Assembly (NCBI RefSeq): GCF_026250525.1
Contig: NZ_CP111043.1
Coordinates: 4,787,001-4,851,000, forward strand
Direction: 5' to 3'
Length of the DNA: 64,000 nt
From: Chondrinema litorale
Lineage (GTDB): Bacteria > Bacteroidota > Bacteroidia > Cytophagales > Flammeovirgaceae
Shown: in pieces, positions 19,701-27,764 of the stretch
Layout: every line of letters starts with the position of its first letter
How positions within the stretch are numbered: position 1 is the first letter of the stretch
Notes under the pieces: generated by a model
What the model was told of the DNA's origin: nothing
Database searches by the model: none
The model's input: only the letters and a program-made list of their open reading frames with translations
Translations under genes and position numbers: made by a program

Positions 19701-19935
19701 CAGTTAAAGAGCCGTGAATTGCTCCGGCTGCTCCAGCTTCTGACTGCATCTCTACAACTTGTAAAGTTTCTCCAAAAATGTTTTTCTTTCCCTGGGCAGA
19801 CCAGGCATCCGCTTTCTCACCCATATCTGAAGATGGAGTGATCGGGTATATAGCCGCTACCTCACTAAAAGCATAAGCTATATTCGACGCCGCGGTATTT
19901 CCGTCGCAGGTAATAAATTTTTTCTCCTGGTTCAT
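16726..19935 (-). CDS. nifJ: Pyruvate:ferredoxin/flavodoxin oxidoreductase, single chain, lacking the 2x[4Fe-4S] domain
   Basis: Oxidatively decarboxylates pyruvate to acetyl-CoA and reduces ferredoxin or flavodoxin. 1,069 residues. Domain I begins with YPITPSSDMGE; the TPP-binding domain has GDGWAYDIGFGG and EVYSNTGGQASKATP. The proximal cluster ligands are kept: C705 and C708 in SCLGCGET, C733 in ATGCSS, and a late Cys in AYSPCIAHGYD. The internal ferredoxin-like domain, normally about 105-115 residues with two CxxCxxCxxxCP motifs, is absent: after MPINGAIPTATKKLERKG (657-674) the chain passes within about 30 residues to the TPP domain. No Cys lies between 625 and 690. The shortfall from E. 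coli YdbK (1,174) matches that one domain. No frameshift is seen. Confidence 0.92.
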   Translation of the reverse strand: MNQEKKFITCDGNTAASNIAYAFSEVAAIYPITPSSDMGEKADAWSAQGKKNIFGETLQVVEMQSEAGAAGAIHGSLTGGALTTTFTASQGLLLMLPNMYKIAGELLPTVFHVSARSIAAQSLSIFGDHSDVMSARMTGFAMLSSANVQEAQDLAAVAHLAALESSIPFLHFFDGFRTSHSIQKIESVNYETLKSMLNMEHVEKFREGALKPDNPVCKVGAQNPDVYFQGRETVNRFYDALPAIVKKYMDLYAEKTGRKYELFEYTGAEDAEKIVIAMGSAVDTIDETLEYLNVKGEKVGALKVRLYRPFSAKDFVDKIPATVKKIAVLDRTKEPGAPGEPLYLDVCAALKGRDVEIIGGRYGLSSKEFTPSMVKAVFDHLENNGWHDFTVGINDDVTHCSIEVKEYIDTEQENIIRCKFWGYGSDGTVSANKNAVKIIGEKTSKFVQGYFQYDSNKSGGYTVSHLRFGDKPIKSEYLLNNAEFIALHRQQYIGKYDILEGITEGGTFLLNTSKSPDKVFDLFTEDMQNAIREKNVKVYVIDASKIAKKVGLGGRINSVMQTAFFKLSGVLPEKEAIEMIKKYIESQFMRKGKEIVEMNWLAIDAAVDAIEEVAIPETSEKFAEMSPVVPEGSGEFAEKIMDPVLRLKGDNIPVSLMPINGAIPTATKKLERKGKPGNSIKWVEKLPFVSECNTSEPYFEHPGSCLGCGETPYIHVVTQLFGDRMMIANATGCSSIFGGTFPSTPYTKDENGRGPAWANSLFEDNAEYGYGMRLAVDSNRQQLKTNLNNLAQLAVNEPLTQAVQKCLYYWEDVNNDAKVAAEELKGLLPEALKNADENAKPVIAKVIELQDYIVDKSVWIFGGDGWAYDIGFGGLDHIMASNKNVNVLVMDTEVYSNTGGQASKATPRGAVAKFAANGKQLGKKNLGLMMTTYGNAYVASVNMGMNREQAAQALVEAEKHEGPSIVIAYSPCIAHGYDMKLTKKQSEKATKSGYWPLYRFNPELREDGLNPFIWETEEANEEFATYVGNEIRYRTLQRANPEEAKKLLKLAKEDNKRRFDDLKHLMEEQ

Positions 19936-20108
19936 ATGTAAAAAGTTTAGCGTTTGACCTGAGTTGTTTCTTGGGTAGCTTTTACACTACATTGATGTTG
20001 TGAATATATACAGCCTCAAAATGTTTCTTCATGAGTTCTGTCAAGCCACAGAATGATTTATGTCAAATGCTAATAAACCTGAGAAAAGATTCTAAAACCA
20101 GCGTTACA

Positions 20109-21512
20109 TTAGATTCCTTTAAACAGTTCGTAAGAGTCGAGGTATGCAGGCACTTCTGTATTCCAGCCATAAGTTTCGTTTAGCAACTCAGAAAATACTG
20201 TAGCGCTTTCTTTTTCACCATGAACTATGAAGGTCCGTTTGGGATGCATCTCAATACTTGAGGTCCAGCGGAGTAATTCATCTTGGTCTGCATGTGCCGA
20301 TAACCCATCTATCACAACCACTTCACAGTTAACAGGAACCATTTGTCCGAAAATTTTAATGGTTTCTTCTCCATTGGCAATTCTTCTACCCCTTGTGCCT
20401 TCTGCCTGATAACCTACCAAAAGTAAAGTATCGTTTTTATGCGGCAAGCGATTGTAAAGGTGATGAAGAATTCTACCTCCCGTCATCATACCACTGGCAG
20501 AAACTATTATCGCATCTTTTTGCACATAATTAATCGACATTGATGCTTCATGTGATCGAACTATTTGTAGGTTTCTTCTAAAGGACAAAAATGAATCTTC
20601 TTCATTAATATCTTTGGCTGAGAGCTTATGGTAAGCTGCATGATTGACATACAACTCTGTTGCTGCAATTGCCATCGGGCTATCCATAAAAACCGGCACT
20701 TCTGGTATTAACTTTTGGTCTAAAGCTTCTTTGAGATAATAAAGTAGGTTTTGTGTTCTGCCAACTGCAAATGCCGGAATCATTACACATCCTCCTCTAT
20801 CAAATGTTTTGTTAATAGCATCAGCCAACTTCTCAACTGGATTGCCTTGCGGATTTTTACGATTACCATAAGTAGATTCAATCAATAAAATATCAGCTTC
20901 TTTTACCACATCTGGCTCATAAAGAATTGGTTCTTCGTACCTACCAATATCACCAGAAAACACTAACTTTTTCTTTTGCTCGATGCCAGTTACTTCGAGT
21001 TCGACACTAGCAGCCCCCAAAATGTGGCCTGCATTGTAAAAAGTAGCTTGTACTCGATCGATTACAGAAACCTGTTTTTTAAAAGGAAACTTCCTCAGCA
21101 AAGGCAATACTTTCTCTACATCTTCTGTACGGTATAATGGTTCAGGGTTTTCGTGTTTGGAGTAGCCTTTCTTTTTGGCATAATCGGCTTCTTCTTCCAT
21201 CAACTTGGCTGAGTCTAGCAACAAAAGCTTCACTAAATCTGCCGTTGCTTCAGTACAATAGATCGGACCACTAAATCCTTCCTTGCATAATTTGGGTAAA
21301 TAGCCACTGTGGTCTAAGTGCGCATGTGTGAGCACAATGGCTTCTATCTCTTTTGGATTAACAGGAAAATCTTCTCTGTTTTTTAGGCGCAGCTCTTTCA
21401 ACCCCTGAAACAAACCACAATCGACCATGATCTTATGGTCATCTATTTCAAGCAAATATTTTGAGCCTGTTACGGTTCCGGCAGCACCCAAAAATCTAAT
21501 TCTGATATCCAT
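20109..21512 (-). CDS. MBL-fold beta-CASP ribonuclease-like protein
   Basis: 467 residues. The metallo-beta-lactamase signature THAHLDHSGYLPKL (about 60-73), the TYGNRKNP loop, and the beta-CASP plus RMMBL C-terminus (GLSAHADQDELLRW and FIVHGEKESA) mark it as a CPSF73/YSH1-like RNA-processing nuclease. Motifs needed for two-zinc binding are present. It is cytoplasmic and appears monocistronic. RNA substrates cannot be told from the sequence. Confidence 0.92.
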   Translation of the reverse strand: MDIRIRFLGAAGTVTGSKYLLEIDDHKIMVDCGLFQGLKELRLKNREDFPVNPKEIEAIVLTHAHLDHSGYLPKLCKEGFSGPIYCTEATADLVKLLLLDSAKLMEEEADYAKKKGYSKHENPEPLYRTEDVEKVLPLLRKFPFKKQVSVIDRVQATFYNAGHILGAASVELEVTGIEQKKKLVFSGDIGRYEEPILYEPDVVKEADILLIESTYGNRKNPQGNPVEKLADAINKTFDRGGCVMIPAFAVGRTQNLLYYLKEALDQKLIPEVPVFMDSPMAIAATELYVNHAAYHKLSAKDINEEDSFLSFRRNLQIVRSHEASMSINYVQKDAIIVSASGMMTGGRILHHLYNRLPHKNDTLLLVGYQAEGTRGRRIANGEETIKIFGQMVPVNCEVVVIDGLSAHADQDELLRWTSSIEMHPKRTFIVHGEKESATVFSELLNETYGWNTEVPAYLDSYELFKGI

Positions 21513-21782
21513 GTGTTTGGGTTTATTGTAAGTTATAAGTTAAGGTGATAGGCTTATATCGGCACATTTTCTTTTTTCTCAAAATGAATGCGCTATGATG
21601 TTTATAAGATAGACCATCAAGTAATCTGAAAATATGATTTCGATCAGCCTGTGATAAAGCATTCAAATCAGAATACCTTATAAATCTTTAACAAGTGAGT
21701 TTGAATAATTGGTTTACAAATTTTTCTTTCCATCAGGAATATCACTACATTTAGTAGATTCACACCTTACTAATTAGCAGAA

Positions 21783-23474
21783 ATGGAAGAACTGAAAACA
21801 ACACAGGCTATCTCAGAGGCATCAGCAACACATGTAAAACCTATAATTAGCAAGTTTTACCACTGGGAAAAAACAACCCCAGATAAAACCTATTTGCGCC
21901 AACCCTATGGAAATACGTGGAAAGAATATTCGTGGAAAGAGACTGGGTTGCAAGCCAGAAAAATGGCAACGGCACTTATCGAAATGGGTTACGATAAAAG
22001 TACGCCAATTGGAATAGTATCGAAAAACTGTGCTCATTGGCTTATAGCCGATCTAGCAATTATAATGAGTAATAATTATTCTGTTCCGTTTTATCCCAAC
22101 TTAACTGCACAACAATTAGAACATGTACTTGAGCACTCATACACAAAAGTATTGTTTGTGGGTAAGCTAGATAACTGGGATGAAATGCGAGAAGGAATAC
22201 CTGGTGATGTGAGATGTATTGCATTGCCTGATAGCCCAGCAACTGAACTCGAAAGTTGGGATGAGATTATTAAAGACAAAGAACCACTTCAAGGTGAATT
22301 TACACCCAATGTACACGATATAAGCTCTATTATTTACACCTCTGGCACTACAGGTAGACCTAAAGGTGTTATACACACTCATTATGGACTTGCTATTACG
22401 ATGGAATCTGTAATGAAAACAATTCCATTAGAGAAAATTGGGCAAAAGTATTTCTCTTATCTACCCTTATGCCATGTAGCTGAAAGAGCCATAATACAGG
22501 TTTGGTGCTTGTATTCTGGAGGAATGGTTTCTTTTGTTGAGAACATAGATACTTTCATGCAAAACCTTCAGGATACTCAACCAACCATATTTTTTGCTGT
22601 GCCTCGTATTTGGACAAAATTCCAAATGGGTGTGCTAGAAAAAATGCCTCAAAATAAATTAAATATCCTGTTAAACATTCCATTGATATCCAATTTTGTA
22701 AGACAAAAAATAAAAAAAGGTCTTGGTTTGAGTCAAGCAGAAATGGTATTTACAGCGGCAGCACCAACGCCTAAATCACTACACAGTTGGTACAATAAAC
22801 TAGGACTGAAATTACAAGAACTGTATGGAATGACAGAAAATGCAGGAGCATGTACTTTGATGAGAAAAGATGCTTACAAACCTGGAACTGTTGGCCAGCC
22901 GTACCCGGGAGTGGATTTAAAAATTGATGATGAAACTGGTGAAATTCTAATGAAATCGGAATGGATCATGAAAGGTTATTTCCGTGAGCCAGCCATGACT
23001 GCTGATATGATTAAAAATGGATATCTCCACACAGGAGATATGGGAGAAATAGATGAAGAAGGCCACCTAAAAATTACGGGAAGAGTAAAAGATATTTTTA
23101 AAACTGCAAAAGGTGAATATGTTGTTCCCGGGCCTATTGAATGGAAGTTTGCCGCTGACTCTTTTGTAGAGCAAGTTTGCGTAATGGGAAGTGGCTTACC
23201 TCAACCGATCGCTTTGGTAATACTTTCTGCCATTGGCAAGAATGCTTCTAGAGAAGCAGTTGAACATAGCCTTGCGACAATGCTTACCTTAATTAATGCT
23301 GAACAGGTAAATTACGAAAGGATTAAAAAGATCGTGATTTTAGATGATGATTGGAGCATAGAGAATGGCATTCTCACTCCTACATTAAAAATCAAAAGAA
23401 ACTTGATTGATAGCCGTTATCTGGAAAAAGCAGAGAAATGGTATGAGTTGAAAGACAACATTATCTGGGCTTAG
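21783..23474 (+). CDS. Long-chain fatty acid--CoA ligase (AMP-binding)
   Basis: 563-residue acyl-CoA synthetase. The P-loop-like motif YTSGTTGRPKGV lies near residue 185, the A5 motif LYGMTENAGA and the A7/A8 motifs HTGDMGEIDEEGHLKITGRVKD are complete. Long N-terminal segment WKEYSWKETGLQARKMA is typical of the FadD15-like group. It activates free fatty acids for beta-oxidation or lipid synthesis. It is followed by a strong terminator and appears monocistronic. Confidence 0.92.
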   Translation: MEELKTTQAISEASATHVKPIISKFYHWEKTTPDKTYLRQPYGNTWKEYSWKETGLQARKMATALIEMGYDKSTPIGIVSKNCAHWLIADLAIIMSNNYSVPFYPNLTAQQLEHVLEHSYTKVLFVGKLDNWDEMREGIPGDVRCIALPDSPATELESWDEIIKDKEPLQGEFTPNVHDISSIIYTSGTTGRPKGVIHTHYGLAITMESVMKTIPLEKIGQKYFSYLPLCHVAERAIIQVWCLYSGGMVSFVENIDTFMQNLQDTQPTIFFAVPRIWTKFQMGVLEKMPQNKLNILLNIPLISNFVRQKIKKGLGLSQAEMVFTAAAPTPKSLHSWYNKLGLKLQELYGMTENAGACTLMRKDAYKPGTVGQPYPGVDLKIDDETGEILMKSEWIMKGYFREPAMTADMIKNGYLHTGDMGEIDEEGHLKITGRVKDIFKTAKGEYVVPGPIEWKFAADSFVEQVCVMGSGLPQPIALVILSAIGKNASREAVEHSLATMLTLINAEQVNYERIKKIVILDDDWSIENGILTPTLKIKRNLIDSRYLEKAEKWYELKDNIIWA

Positions 23475-23513
23475 AAAAAATTATTTTGAACAGGTGTTTC
23501 TTAACTATTTACG

Positions 23514-23545
23514 CCCCATACATTTAAAAGTGTATGGGGATTTTT
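23514..23545 (+). terminator. Intrinsic terminator after acyl-CoA ligase
   Basis: CCCCATACA (23514-23522) and TGTATGGGG (23531-23539) form a perfect 9-bp stem with an 8-nt loop followed by ATTTTTTATT. It sits 40 bp after the stop and abuts the convergent transporter gene. Confidence 0.85.
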
Positions 23546-25098
23546 TATTCATTCAAATAGTTTTTCAAATCGGAAATGGTTTTTAGCTGTAGCTTTTCGG
23601 CTTTATCTTTTGTCATCATTAAAGCATATGTGTTGTTGAATCCCAGTGGTTTTAGCCATTCGATTCCGAAGTTTTCTTTAGAATGAAATTTCACATATTC
23701 ATACACTTCTTGCTTATCCCTAATTAGCTCATCTACCACCTTATCTTCAGGACTTAATAAAACCTGAAAGCCTGTTCCAGAATACTCAACATACAAATCA
23801 ATTTCACCAGCTTTTAGCGCATCGAAACAGATCTTTGTACCTCCTAAACCTGTTTTGGTTTCTGCTGTAAGTGAAGTATTATTTTCAATAATGATTTTAA
23901 GCATTTCTGCGAGAATAAACTGCTCCGTGAATATCTTCCCTCCGATTACTATATTCGACTCACCAGAACGGTTAATTTCAGCCTTAAATCCTTTTTTTTT
24001 CAAATAGTTCAAAGCGACTTCTCTCACATCCTGTTTCTCAAAATCAACCTGATAGTTTAGTTGGCGCATTTCTGCATCAGTAATCTTACCTGATAACTGA
24101 TTAATCACCTCTTCCAAATAAGGGTATTTCTCCAAAGTATTTTCATTCACTGTGACTGCCGCAGCATATGGTGGAAAGTAATTTAAATCATCTTCCAACA
24201 CATACAAATCGTAAGCATCAATTCTTCCATCTGTGGAGTAACCGCCAATCACATCAACTCTTCCTTCTTTCACTGCTTGATACATCAAACCTGCATCCAA
24301 CTCAACAGTTGAAAGTTCAAAACCGTAAATTTCTAACAAGCCCGGCAAGCCATCTTTTCTTTCCATAAACTCATACTGAAATCCTCCTGTGAAACTTTTT
24401 GAAAAGCTTCCAACAAATTGATTTACAGCAAGAAATAACATGAGGATTAAAGAAGCAATCAAAACTGGTTTTAGGGTAGTTTTAATATTTCGCTGAATAA
24501 AGCCTAAAACAAAATCGAAAAGCAAAGCCAATAAAGCAGCGGGTAAAGCTCCGGCTAAAATCATCGCAGAATTGTTGAGTGCAATGCCTCTGTAAATGAA
24601 AGTTCCCAATCCGCCAGAAGCAATTAAAGCACATAAAGTTGCCACGCCTACACTCACGACTGTAGCAGTTCTAATACCGGCAAAAATTACTGGAACAGCC
24701 AAAGGCAATTCTACTTTCAACAACAATTGCCTTTTAGTAAAACCCATGCCTAAGCCAGCTTCTTTCACAGCTTCAGGCACTTCTGTAATTCCGGCATAAG
24801 TATTTCTTACAATTGGGAGTAGCGAATAAAGAAAGAGTGCAACTACAGAAGGCAAAACTCCAATTCCTAAAACGGGTAAAAGGAAACCCAACAAGGCGAG
24901 GCTTGGAATGGTTTGTATCACATTTACTATTCCGATAATTGTACCGGAGTAAGCAGGTTTTCGGGTAAGAAAAATGCCAGTGAGCACCCCTACAATAACT
25001 GCCAGAAAAATAGCTACTAAAGTTAGCCAAACATGCCTAATGGTTTCATCTAAAATCTCTGTACTATGGCTGGAAAAGAAAGTAATTATTTCGTTCAT
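23545..25098 (-). CDS. Osmoprotectant ABC transporter permease fused to a circularly permuted substrate-binding domain
   Basis: A glycine betaine/choline-type importer subunit of 517 residues. Residues 1-205 are a ProW/OpuCB-like permease with the EAA motif EAGLGMGFTKRQ near 113. After one more helix (210-230) comes an OpuCC/OsmF-like binding domain in unusual order. The segment normally forming the second half (FEFMERKDG-like at 240-250, STDGRID at 288-294, LEDDLNYFPPY at 301-311, LSGKITD at 335-341) precedes the normal first half (NIVIGGKIFTEQF at 382-394, GLGGTKICFDALKAGEIDLY at 417-436, LKTISDL at 505-511), which ends the protein. It overlaps the ATPase gene by 4 bp. Confidence 0.9.
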   Translation of the reverse strand: MNEIITFFSSHSTEILDETIRHVWLTLVAIFLAVIVGVLTGIFLTRKPAYSGTIIGIVNVIQTIPSLALLGFLLPVLGIGVLPSVVALFLYSLLPIVRNTYAGITEVPEAVKEAGLGMGFTKRQLLLKVELPLAVPVIFAGIRTATVVSVGVATLCALIASGGLGTFIYRGIALNNSAMILAGALPAALLALLFDFVLGFIQRNIKTTLKPVLIASLILMLFLAVNQFVGSFSKSFTGGFQYEFMERKDGLPGLLEIYGFELSTVELDAGLMYQAVKEGRVDVIGGYSTDGRIDAYDLYVLEDDLNYFPPYAAAVTVNENTLEKYPYLEEVINQLSGKITDAEMRQLNYQVDFEKQDVREVALNYLKKKGFKAEINRSGESNIVIGGKIFTEQFILAEMLKIIIENNTSLTAETKTGLGGTKICFDALKAGEIDLYVEYSGTGFQVLLSPEDKVVDELIRDKQEVYEYVKFHSKENFGIEWLKPLGFNNTYALMMTKDKAEKLQLKTISDLKNYLNE

Positions 25099-26054
25099 TT
25101 ATATTTTTGATAATAAGCTTCCAGAATTTCGGCACGACTGGCACTGTATAAAATATGGCCATTACTATTCTTTACTGCGAATTGAGTTTTATCTTTTTCA
25201 GTATGGCTTTCAAGAAATTGCAGTAGGTCGATATTTGCAGAAATAAACTTTAAAGGATTACCACCGCTAATCTGTAGGTTTTCAGGAAATATATCAGCTA
25301 AATCTGCTAATTCAATTACAGACATTTCCAGAAAAAATCTTTGCGAGTCGAAAAAAGATTTCACAAAATCATTTACTGGACTAAAAAGTAATTCTTTGGC
25401 TGTTCCCATTTGCACAATTTCTCCTTCACTCATCAAACAAATTCTATCTGCTAATTTAACTGCCTCGCCTACATCATGCGTAACCATTACCATTGTTTTA
25501 GTAAGTAGGTTTTCCAATTGTGCAAATTCATCTTGCAAGTGCTGTCTGGTAACAGGATCGAGTGCACCGAAAGGCTCATCTAATAAGATCAAAGGTGGAT
25601 CTGCTGCTAATGCTCTGGCGAGGCCGACTCGTTGCCGCTGTCCTCCGCTTAACTCATCTGGATATTGCTTTTTCATTTCTGATGGAAGCTTTAGTAAATC
25701 CATTAATTCATCTACTTTTTGCTCCATTTTTTCAGCTTTCCAAGCAAGCATTTCAGGCACTACTTTGATGTTTTCTTCTACGGTGTAATGAGGAAATAAA
25801 CCCGTTTGCTGAATTACATAACCGGTTTTTCTGCGTAGTTGCTCAACCTGTAGACTTTTAATATTTTCTCCATTAATTAGAATGGTGCCTTCATCCGGTT
25901 CTACAAGTCGGTTAAGCATTTTGAGAGTAGTTGTTTTACCACAGCCACTTGTGCCCAGCAAGACAAACATTTCTCCTTTTTCAACTTTAAAAGAAATATT
26001 ATTTACAGCCGCCTTGCCATTGTATAGCTTGGTTAGATTCCGTACTTCAATCAT
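25095..26054 (-). CDS. Osmoprotectant ABC transporter ATP-binding protein
   Basis: 319 residues, OpuCA/ProV type. Walker A GTSGCGKTT (34-42), ABC signature LSGGQRQRVG, and Walker B LILLDEPFGALDP are intact. After the ~240-residue ATPase domain there is only a ~75-residue tail instead of the two CBS domains that gate OpuA/OpuC by ionic strength, so this sensor may be reduced to one degenerate CBS-like unit. Its TGA overlaps the ATG of the permease fusion, giving a two-gene operon that encodes a whole transporter. Confidence 0.92.
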   Translation of the reverse strand: MIEVRNLTKLYNGKAAVNNISFKVEKGEMFVLLGTSGCGKTTTLKMLNRLVEPDEGTILINGENIKSLQVEQLRRKTGYVIQQTGLFPHYTVEENIKVVPEMLAWKAEKMEQKVDELMDLLKLPSEMKKQYPDELSGGQRQRVGLARALAADPPLILLDEPFGALDPVTRQHLQDEFAQLENLLTKTMVMVTHDVGEAVKLADRICLMSEGEIVQMGTAKELLFSPVNDFVKSFFDSQRFFLEMSVIELADLADIFPENLQISGGNPLKFISANIDLLQFLESHTEKDKTQFAVKNSNGHILYSASRAEILEAYYQKYK

Positions 26055-26103
26055 ACCGGAATGTTCTTACATAATTTGCTCAAATACAAATCTGAGCCAT
26101 TAT

Positions 26104-26949
26104 TTACCCAAATAATTCAGATTTGATTATTGATGCTTTTTTAAATTCTGCAAGATCGATAGTTGTAGCTATGCTTTTTTTCTGGCAAAAAGCTAGGATA
26201 TTTTCTGTAGCAATGTTACCTGTTAAATCGTCTTTTGCCATCGGACAACCTCCCATTCCGCCAATGGCACCTTCAATACTTTTGCAACCAGCATTCCAAG
26301 CGGCTTCTATTTTTTCCATGGCTTTTTGAGGAGTTGAATGAAAATGCGCACTGATGGTCAACTCAGGAAAATCAGAAATTACTTGTTTGAAAACAGCAGT
26401 AATCAAGTCAGGAGTGGCACTGCCAATTGTATCGGCCAAAGAGACTATACCGACTCCCATGGTATTTAATTTGGCAACAAACTCACTCACAATATTTGGG
26501 TTATATTCCTCGCCATATGGATTACCAAAACCCATTGAAAGATAGACCACCAACTGCTTGCCTGCTTGATCAGTTTTATTCTGAATTTGCTCAACAACTG
26601 CAATTGCTTCATCTATAGATTTGTTTGTATTTCGTTGTTGGAAGGTTTCAGAAATTGAAAGTGGGAAACCCAAAAAATCGATCTGTTGATGTTGAAGGGC
26701 ATCTTCTGCCCCACGTAAATTGGCAACAATTGCCAGTAACTTAGATTTTGAGGTTTCTAATTCCAAATTCGCCATTACTTCTGCTGTATCTCGCATTTGA
26801 GGAATTGCTTTTGGAGAGACAAAACTACCAAAGTCTATTACATCGAAACCAACTTTTAAAAGAGCATTAATATACCGGATCTTATCTTTGGTTGGAATAA
26901 ACTCATGTAAACCCTGCATGGCATCTCTTGGGCACTCAGTAATTTTCAT
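26104..26949 (-). CDS. Hydroxymethylglutaryl-CoA lyase
   Basis: Cleaves HMG-CoA to acetyl-CoA and acetoacetate in leucine breakdown. 281 residues, a TIM-barrel DRE-type aldolase. It begins ITECPRDAMQGL (the Asp-Arg catalytic pair is in PRD), has SAHFHSTP supplying metal-binding His, and the active-site loop GGMGGCPMAKDDLTGN with the catalytic Cys. It is about 20 residues shorter than typical HMGCL. It starts the minus-strand series ahead of the transporter genes, with 49 bp between them; co-transcription is possible but no functional link is evident. Confidence 0.9.
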   Translation of the reverse strand: MKITECPRDAMQGLHEFIPTKDKIRYINALLKVGFDVIDFGSFVSPKAIPQMRDTAEVMANLELETSKSKLLAIVANLRGAEDALQHQQIDFLGFPLSISETFQQRNTNKSIDEAIAVVEQIQNKTDQAGKQLVVYLSMGFGNPYGEEYNPNIVSEFVAKLNTMGVGIVSLADTIGSATPDLITAVFKQVISDFPELTISAHFHSTPQKAMEKIEAAWNAGCKSIEGAIGGMGGCPMAKDDLTGNIATENILAFCQKKSIATTIDLAEFKKASIIKSELFG

Positions 26950-27759
26950 ATTTGCTTATTTTGATTAAGGAGATTTAACTCTCATACAATACAGTCCATG
27001 ATAACAAAAAAAATTCAATCCATTAATTAGAGCAATCAAAAATTCAATTTAAACATCATTAAAAACAGAATGAGTAATATTCATCCTTTATCCACTCACA
27101 TACTTTGTATATTCATTACCAACATATGAATTAAAACTCCTCATTACCAATGAAAACTGATACTATAATTCTATTCTTTTTTAGCTTGCTCTTTTATGCT
27201 TGTTCTAATTCTCCAAATCAAGGCATTGCTGAGAAACCTAATATCATTATCATTTTTGCGGATGATATGGGCTATGGAGATTTGTCTTGTTATGGAAATC
27301 CGGTAAACAAGACACCAAATCTAGATAAGCTTGCAAACGAAGGTATTAAACTCACTTCATTTTATGTAGCTGCTCCTGTTTGTACTCCATCAAGAGCTGG
27401 GTTGCTTACAGGCAGATATCCAATTAGACATCTTCCAGGAAACTTGGGACCAGAATCAAAACATGGTTTGCCACAGTCTGAAGTTACCATTGCTGAGATT
27501 CTTAAAACAGAAGGATATGCAACCGCTGCTATTGGCAAATGGCATTTAGGACATGCAACACCAGCACTTTTGCCTACAGGTCGCGGATTCGATATGTTTT
27601 ATGGATTGCCTTACAGCAATGACATGATTAAACCTTGGGTGCAAACAGATACTGCCTTAATGATGTACGAGAATGAAAAAAGGATTCGTGAAGTGGGCTA
27701 TGTGCAAGAAGGTTTAACTGATGAATACACACAAAAAGCCATAGACTTTATCGATCAAA

Positions 27760-27764
27760 ATAAA
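27760..27764. repeat. Target-site duplication, left copy
   Basis: ATAAA immediately before the left inverted repeat matches ATAAA immediately after the right one. An extra A on each side makes a 6-bp AATAAA reading possible if the element is taken as asymmetric by one base. Confidence 0.8.

Noticed and set aside
16726..19935. PFOR shortening as a frameshift or sequencing artefact
   Set aside because: The frame is continuous, both flanks of the missing domain align in order with normal PFORs, and the linker contains sensible residues.
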